From assembly GCA_900542235.1 (NCBI GenBank), contig UQNB01000079.1, forward strand, positions 1 through 9,085: a stretch of DNA of 9,085 bases. Direction: 5' to 3'. A model generated the notes under the pieces. It ran no database searches and was not told the origin of the DNA. It saw nothing but the letters and a program-made list of their open reading frames with translations. The stretch is from an uncultured Collinsella sp. (GTDB lineage: Bacteria; Actinomycetota; Coriobacteriia; Coriobacteriales; Coriobacteriaceae). A program made the position numbers and the translations under genes. Position 1 is the stretch's first letter; the number at the start of each line of letters is the position of its first letter. Shown here one piece after another: positions 6,001 to 9,085 of this stretch.

Positions 6001-6237
6001 CTGCTCGAGGAGGAGCGTGGTGACGGCCGCATCCCGGGGCTTAAGAAGGGTTTTCCCGGCGAGGGCGGCAACATGGACTTCGATGCCCTGCTCGACCGCG
6101 TGGAGGCCGGCATCGCCGAGCGCTTGCGCGAACTCGAGGCTGGCAACGTCGCTGCTGTCGACCCGGCGTCGACGCAGGCCGCGCATGCCCGCTGCTCTTA
6201 TAACCACGAAGGAACGTTTGTAAGGAGGGACGTGTAG
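3085..6237 (+). CDS. addB: AddB-type subunit of helicase-nuclease, PD-(D/E)XK nuclease
   Basis: A 1050-residue cytoplasmic protein, the likely partner of the downstream AddA in resecting double-strand breaks for RecA loading. The first ~700 residues are helicase-like but contain no Walker A (the expected place reads IYTTNAGADL), so ATP use by this subunit looks lost, unlike B. subtilis AddB. The C-terminal RecB-family nuclease is intact: GNFVH with H773, GGRIDR with D882, IDYK with D896 and K898, and QTLIY with Q934 and Y938. C744 and C747 (CPLC) precede it, but the C-terminal iron-sulfur motif keeps only C1037. Residues 647-670 are four Ala-rich hexapeptide repeats. C134, C135 and C139 form an extra small cluster. 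The ATG follows GGAGG with short spacing. AdnA/AdnB is unlikely because both of those carry a motor. RecC-like is excluded by the active nuclease residues. Confidence 0.85.
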   Translation: MPVRIYTTNAGADLSDAEAALLADLIARHGRAVLLAPTFAELDLCRHDAAEAGVSLGIDYKTPTSWLRSLWELLGDGRGFVDNLQRQMLFSDMVARLDDADLQPLSRSQGTVRMLARMARDVLPGVAGTGTERCCDNVCKPKPKSDAEARVFELLCAYARGLDRRDMVEPCEAADIMAGALADNLPGCARAVCVRGVTSFTYSLLELLSAVANNGGEVVVLLAREQAAMREELAAAFDVRGVLFEVAPLDEDAGAPATAPKSVARPAFVEVAGPHARARVYADVIDKMVKAHEESKVNDAAFAPADPVRVLVVSARTPQLFGELAARLAARHIAAETTEFTAFSQSIAGRQFTALANLIERMKAADEGMASKTEWWPAPELTDWIYSPLSGADAVNARTFDKNMRLSRSKTTAGVKSLLQSVQGQVRGARKAASDENWFKNVPCVVSDVFQALWRDKPVTALKAMLAVAEALPDRSLGSLDGQARRQAEVALLRHVIDILMNDARALDVSQAATVPVLDGVRTKVDKRSTAYDYETYEVDRAPRAQVRFASLADAAVLRPGSYDAVLFADVDLDSYPLSHEEGPLATLTAALRRDGVSLEPAALLRVRFGRAMQAASGPVALARVTHDRQARECYPAAVWTELRAHAEAAEAAKVADDAKAADTAKAAGADKANCVGEGDIVRDFDPAAGEGLKCERVTCEAPQHLSDEAIPYLVLRRRDGEGEGAPLVPRLTSASQIEAYSTCPLCWFVSYRVKPQSIDAGFGNMEKGNFVHDVLEHLHARLPQEGMERVTPENLPRAQELLREVFDETLAEHTGKRGTEGPLVPLSPVEERQVAEILPQLEGVLAYESEALAPFVPRYLEFAFNELKVEYAGWPLGGRIDRVDVDAENRAVVIDYKHRAGVEEFKLADPTMRDEESGTAPIDDPRWLPPHTQTLIYAQAMRRALDLDTRAALYFSTKGGKPALRGAASAELLEEERGDGRIPGLKKGFPGEGGNMDFDALLDRVEAGIAERLRELEAGNVAAVDPASTQAAHARCSYNHEGTFVRRDV
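5023..5094 (+). repeat. 18-bp tandem repeat in addB (four hexapeptide units)
   Basis: Four in-frame 18-base units encode AEAAEA, AKVADD, AKAADT and AKAAGA. The units at 5059 and 5077 share 14 of 18 bases. They lie between the helicase-like part and the nuclease domain and probably form a flexible or helical linker whose length can vary by repeat slippage without breaking the frame. Confidence 0.6.
6222..6229 (+). promoter_or_regulatory. addA ribosome binding site inside the addB 3' end
   Basis: AAGGAGGG, a near-perfect anti-16S match, lies 11 bases before the addA ATG and is read in addB as the V-R-R-D codons just before its stop. It is the strongest ribosome site in the window and fixes the addA start at 6241. 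Confidence 0.8.
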
Positions 6238-6240
6238 ACC

Positions 6241-9085
6241 ATGGATCTTTCGACCTTGATGCCGCAACAGCTGCAGATCGTCAAGACGCTCGACCGTCCG
6301 CTGTTTGTCTCGGCGGGCGCCGGTTCGGGCAAGACCTTTACCCTCACGCGTCGCATCGTCTACGCGCTCTCGCCCGAATCCGGTCCGTTCGTTGAGCATC
6401 TGGACCAGGTGCTCGCCATCACCTTTACCAAAGACGCCGCGGCCGAGATTCGCGACCGCGTGCGCCGTGCGCTTATCGAAGAGGGTATGGACGAAGAAGC
6501 CCTGACGGTCGATGACGCTTGGATCTCGACCATTCACGGCATGTGCTCGCGCATCCTGCGCGCACACGCGTTGGAGCTGGGCATCGATCCTGAGTTCACG
6601 GTGCTCACCGATACCGACGAACTTATGGACCAGGCTGTTGAGCATGTGCTGGCCCGCGCGACGGCGCCCGATGCCGCCCCCGAGCTCGCCGCTTCGCTCA
6701 AGGCCCTCTACGCTTGGTATCCCATGGCGGGCGAGGGCGGAACGTTTGGCGCCGGTACCACCGTCAAAGGCCTGGTGCGCGAGCTGCTGGAGCTGTCGAG
6801 CCAGTTGCCGGGCGGTATGGACGACGTGCGCGTGGCGCGCGGCCAGGCCGATACCTCGGCACTCGCCGATGCCTATCGTGCGGCGCTGGGCGCAAGCAAG
6901 GCCGCGACCGAGAAGGCGCAGGCGGCGCTCGATGCCATCGACGCGTTCGAGGCGAGCGGCAAGACCATGGCCGATGCGGCGCGACTCATGATGTCGTGCG
7001 CCATGCCGCGGGCGAGCAAGGCGTTCCCCAAGGAGCAGGTCGAACTGCTCAAGGCCGAGGCCGCCGATGCGTTTATCAATATCGTGCTTGCCTGCGGCGG
7101 CCCGGCGCTCGATGCGCTGGTGGGGCTTGCCCGTGCCGTAGAGGCGGAGTACCGTGCGCTCAAGGCCGACCAGTCCGCGCTCGATAACAATGACCTGCTG
7201 CGCACGGCGTACGAGGCGCTGCGCGACTACCCGGCTATTCGAGCCGCCTATGAGGGCCGCTTTAAGATGGTCATGATCGATGAGTTCCAGGATACCGATC
7301 AGATGCAGGTCGATTTGATTCGCTATCTGACGGGCGCGGGGGAGCGCGCGCTGTGCACCGTGGGCGATGCGCAGCAGTCGATCTACCGCTTCCGTGGCGC
7401 CGAGGTCGAGGTGTTCCGTCGCCAGGAGCGCAAGGTGGGCTCTTCTGCTGCGCCCGAGACCTCCGTCGCATCCGATGCCCCTGCCGGCGAGCTCGTCAAG
7501 CTCGTGCGCAACTTCCGCAGCCACGACGAGGTGCTGCGCTATGTGGCACGCGTCTTTGACGGCGATACCGGTGGTTTGATGCAGGGGTTCTTGGATCTTG
7601 AGCCGAGTGACGATCGCGAGGACAAGCTCAAGGCAGAGGCTTCGCGCCGCCAGGCGCTGCTCGTTGCCGGCGGCAGCACCCAGGAACGAACGCAGGCGAA
7701 AGCTCGTGCGATTGCGGAGCGGTTCCAAGCGCTCGTTAAAGCGGGCCAGCCCCAGGGCGGCATGGTGCTGCTACTGGGCCGCATGACCAACGCCGACGTC
7801 TACGCCCAGGCCTTCCGCGACCAGGGGCTCGACTGCGTGATCGCAGGCGGCTCGGTCTTTGCCCAGGCTGCCGAGGTCCAAACGGTGCGTGCCCTGGTGT
7901 GCGCGCTTGCTAACCCGGCCGATACGGCGCAGGGTCTTATGCCGCTGCTGGCCTCACCGATGTTTGCGCTCGGCGCTCAGGAATTCTTGGCGCTGGCGAC
8001 CAAGCTGGACGAGCAGACGGGGGAGACGTCGCGCCGCAACATCGATGCGGGCATCATGAGCGATTTCGATGTGCCCGGCTTGCAGGGCTTGCCGCTCGTG
8101 ACGCGCGCCCGCGAGGTGCTGCGCTATGCGCTGCGCCGCGTGGGACGTGATTCGTTCGCGGCGATCGCGCGCGACGTGGTCAACGCTTCGGGCTGGTTCG
8201 TGCGTCTGGCGCAGCGCGGCCCCGAGGGCAAGGCCATTGCCGCCAACGTGCTCAAGGCGCTCGACGCCGTGGCCGAGGCGGAGGCCGAGTTCGGCAACTC
8301 GCCGCGCTCCATCGCGCTGTCCTTCGACCGCTTCTTGGCGGGCAAGGAAGCTCCGGGTGCCCTCAACGAGGAGGGCGATGGCGCGGTACGCATCATGACC
8401 GTACATGCATCCAAGGGTCTGGAATATCCGGTCGTGGCGGTTGCGGAGTGCTTTGGCGTGCGCAAGTCCTCGGGTGCGGCACAGATGGGTCGCGTCGATG
8501 GCGGTGCGCAGGTTGTGGCACTACCGGCACGCTTCGACGGCGTTAAGCTCGCGGACGGCACGTTCGTAAAGGGCGACGACGTCAAAAAGCAGTTTGAGCA
8601 TGCGTTTAAGGGCAAGGGCACGTCGCTGTGGCTGCCGCCGGAGCTCATGGAGGATGTCTGCGCGACAGGTTCTCCCGCCGAGGCATTCGTTCGCCTGCGC
8701 AACGATGACCTGCGGCTCTCGCTCGAGGAGCGGGCCCGCTTGCTCTACGTCGCCATGACGCGTGCGCGCGAGCTGGTGATCTTGGCGATGGATGCCGGCG
8801 TGAGCCGTGGCAAGGTGGCGGCGCCGACCTTCGACGTTGAGACCGATCTGACCTACGACGTGCTGCGCCGTATTTTGCCGACCGACGCTCTGGACATGCC
8901 GCAGCTCGATGCCGACCGCCTGGCGTTCGACAACTCCCAGCCGGGCGACTACGAGCTCATTTCGCTCGCGGACTTTTCCTTTGGCGAGCAGGCGTTTGAG
9001 GCCAACGCTTCACTGGATGCCGAGGGCAGGCTTGTCCGCGGCGATGCGGAGGCGGAGGGTGCCGGTGCAGATGCCCGCGCCGCCG
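6241..9085 (+). CDS. addA: AddA-type UvrD/RecB superfamily 1 helicase, truncated by window end
   Basis: The first 948 codons are present; the frame is still open at the edge. This is the ATP-driven 3'-to-5' motor of the AddAB complex. Superfamily 1 motifs occur in order: Walker A AGAGSGKT (25-32), Ia ITFTKDAAAEI, STIHGMC, Walker B DEFQDTD (347-353), motif III GDAQQSIYRFRGA (375-387), motif IV NFRS (424-427), motif V VHASKGLE (721-728) and motif VI LLYVAMTRAR (834-843). All key residues are intact. A Ser/Ala-rich stretch (about 400-417) lies between motifs III and IV. AddA proteins end in a second RecB-like nuclease domain, which would lie beyond the window, so its presence cannot be confirmed; without it the protein would be UvrD-like. 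It starts three bases after the addB stop, in the same frame, with its own strong ribosome site. Operon order addB-addA matches B. subtilis. Confidence 0.9.
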   Translation, partial: MDLSTLMPQQLQIVKTLDRPLFVSAGAGSGKTFTLTRRIVYALSPESGPFVEHLDQVLAITFTKDAAAEIRDRVRRALIEEGMDEEALTVDDAWISTIHGMCSRILRAHALELGIDPEFTVLTDTDELMDQAVEHVLARATAPDAAPELAASLKALYAWYPMAGEGGTFGAGTTVKGLVRELLELSSQLPGGMDDVRVARGQADTSALADAYRAALGASKAATEKAQAALDAIDAFEASGKTMADAARLMMSCAMPRASKAFPKEQVELLKAEAADAFINIVLACGGPALDALVGLARAVEAEYRALKADQSALDNNDLLRTAYEALRDYPAIRAAYEGRFKMVMIDEFQDTDQMQVDLIRYLTGAGERALCTVGDAQQSIYRFRGAEVEVFRRQERKVGSSAAPETSVASDAPAGELVKLVRNFRSHDEVLRYVARVFDGDTGGLMQGFLDLEPSDDREDKLKAEASRRQALLVAGGSTQERTQAKARAIAERFQALVKAGQPQGGMVLLLGRMTNADVYAQAFRDQGLDCVIAGGSVFAQAAEVQTVRALVCALANPADTAQGLMPLLASPMFALGAQEFLALATKLDEQTGETSRRNIDAGIMSDFDVPGLQGLPLVTRAREVLRYALRRVGRDSFAAIARDVVNASGWFVRLAQRGPEGKAIAANVLKALDAVAEAEAEFGNSPRSIALSFDRFLAGKEAPGALNEEGDGAVRIMTVHASKGLEYPVVAVAECFGVRKSSGAAQMGRVDGGAQVVALPARFDGVKLADGTFVKGDDVKKQFEHAFKGKGTSLWLPPELMEDVCATGSPAEAFVRLRNDDLRLSLEERARLLYVAMTRARELVILAMDAGVSRGKVAAPTFDVETDLTYDVLRRILPTDALDMPQLDADRLAFDNSQPGDYELISLADFSFGEQAFEANASLDAEGRLVRGDAEAEGAGADARAA

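Noticed and set aside
4612..7728. A 1038-codon open frame on the minus strand across addB and addA
   Set aside because: It is antisense to two genes with strong motifs, and its translation is Arg/Leu/His/Gln-rich with no domain. Long antisense frames are expected in GC-rich genes whose sense codons avoid TTA, CTA and TCA.

Overview
The window reads as a high-GC chromosomal segment from a gut-type actinobacterium of the class Coriobacteriia, probably Collinsella-like. This is an inference from the GC-rich third codon positions, the gene set and the GGGGACGG-type intergenic repeats; no marker gene confirms it. I see no phage, IS element, CRISPR array, tRNA or rRNA.

Layout. (1) 1-112: possibly the last codons of an unidentified forward gene, then a small palindrome. 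(2) 113-1051, minus: cysK, cysteine synthase. (3) 1052-1304: a divergent control region with a good sigma-A-type promoter for cysK, a dyad over its -10 box, and a weaker promoter for the gene on the other side. (4) 1305-1733, plus: an Rrf2-family regulator with four clustered cysteines, a plausible controller of cysK and of itself. (5) 1734-1873: a repeat-like hairpin and a strong bidirectional terminator. (6) 1874-2239, minus: a small four-helix membrane protein of the YvlD/phage-holin-4 family. (7) 2240-2563: a gene-poor divergent region with an extended -10 promoter, a structured leader and a candidate 16-residue leader peptide with two Trp codons. (8) 2564-2863, plus: a TrpR-like regulator of the YerC/YecD family, closed by a UUCG terminator. 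(9) 2914-3002: a 34-bp inverted repeat. (10) 3085-6237 and 6241 to the window end, plus: addB and addA, the two subunits of an AddAB-type helicase-nuclease; addA is cut by the window edge.

How the genes work together. cysK and the Rrf2 gene look like a small sulfur or redox circuit. The TrpR-like gene appears to be its own transcription unit. addB-addA is a tight operon whose products would form one double-strand-break-processing complex for RecA-dependent repair.

The genes themselves are mostly ordinary and I found no clearly new multi-gene system. The points most worth checking are the leader before the TrpR-like gene (mutually exclusive hairpins plus a Trp-containing mini-ORF in frame with the gene), the degenerate iron-sulfur motif at the AddB C-terminus, the long inverted repeat whose mismatches are nearly all G:U in the plus-strand RNA, and the unusual cysteine spacing of the Rrf2 regulator.
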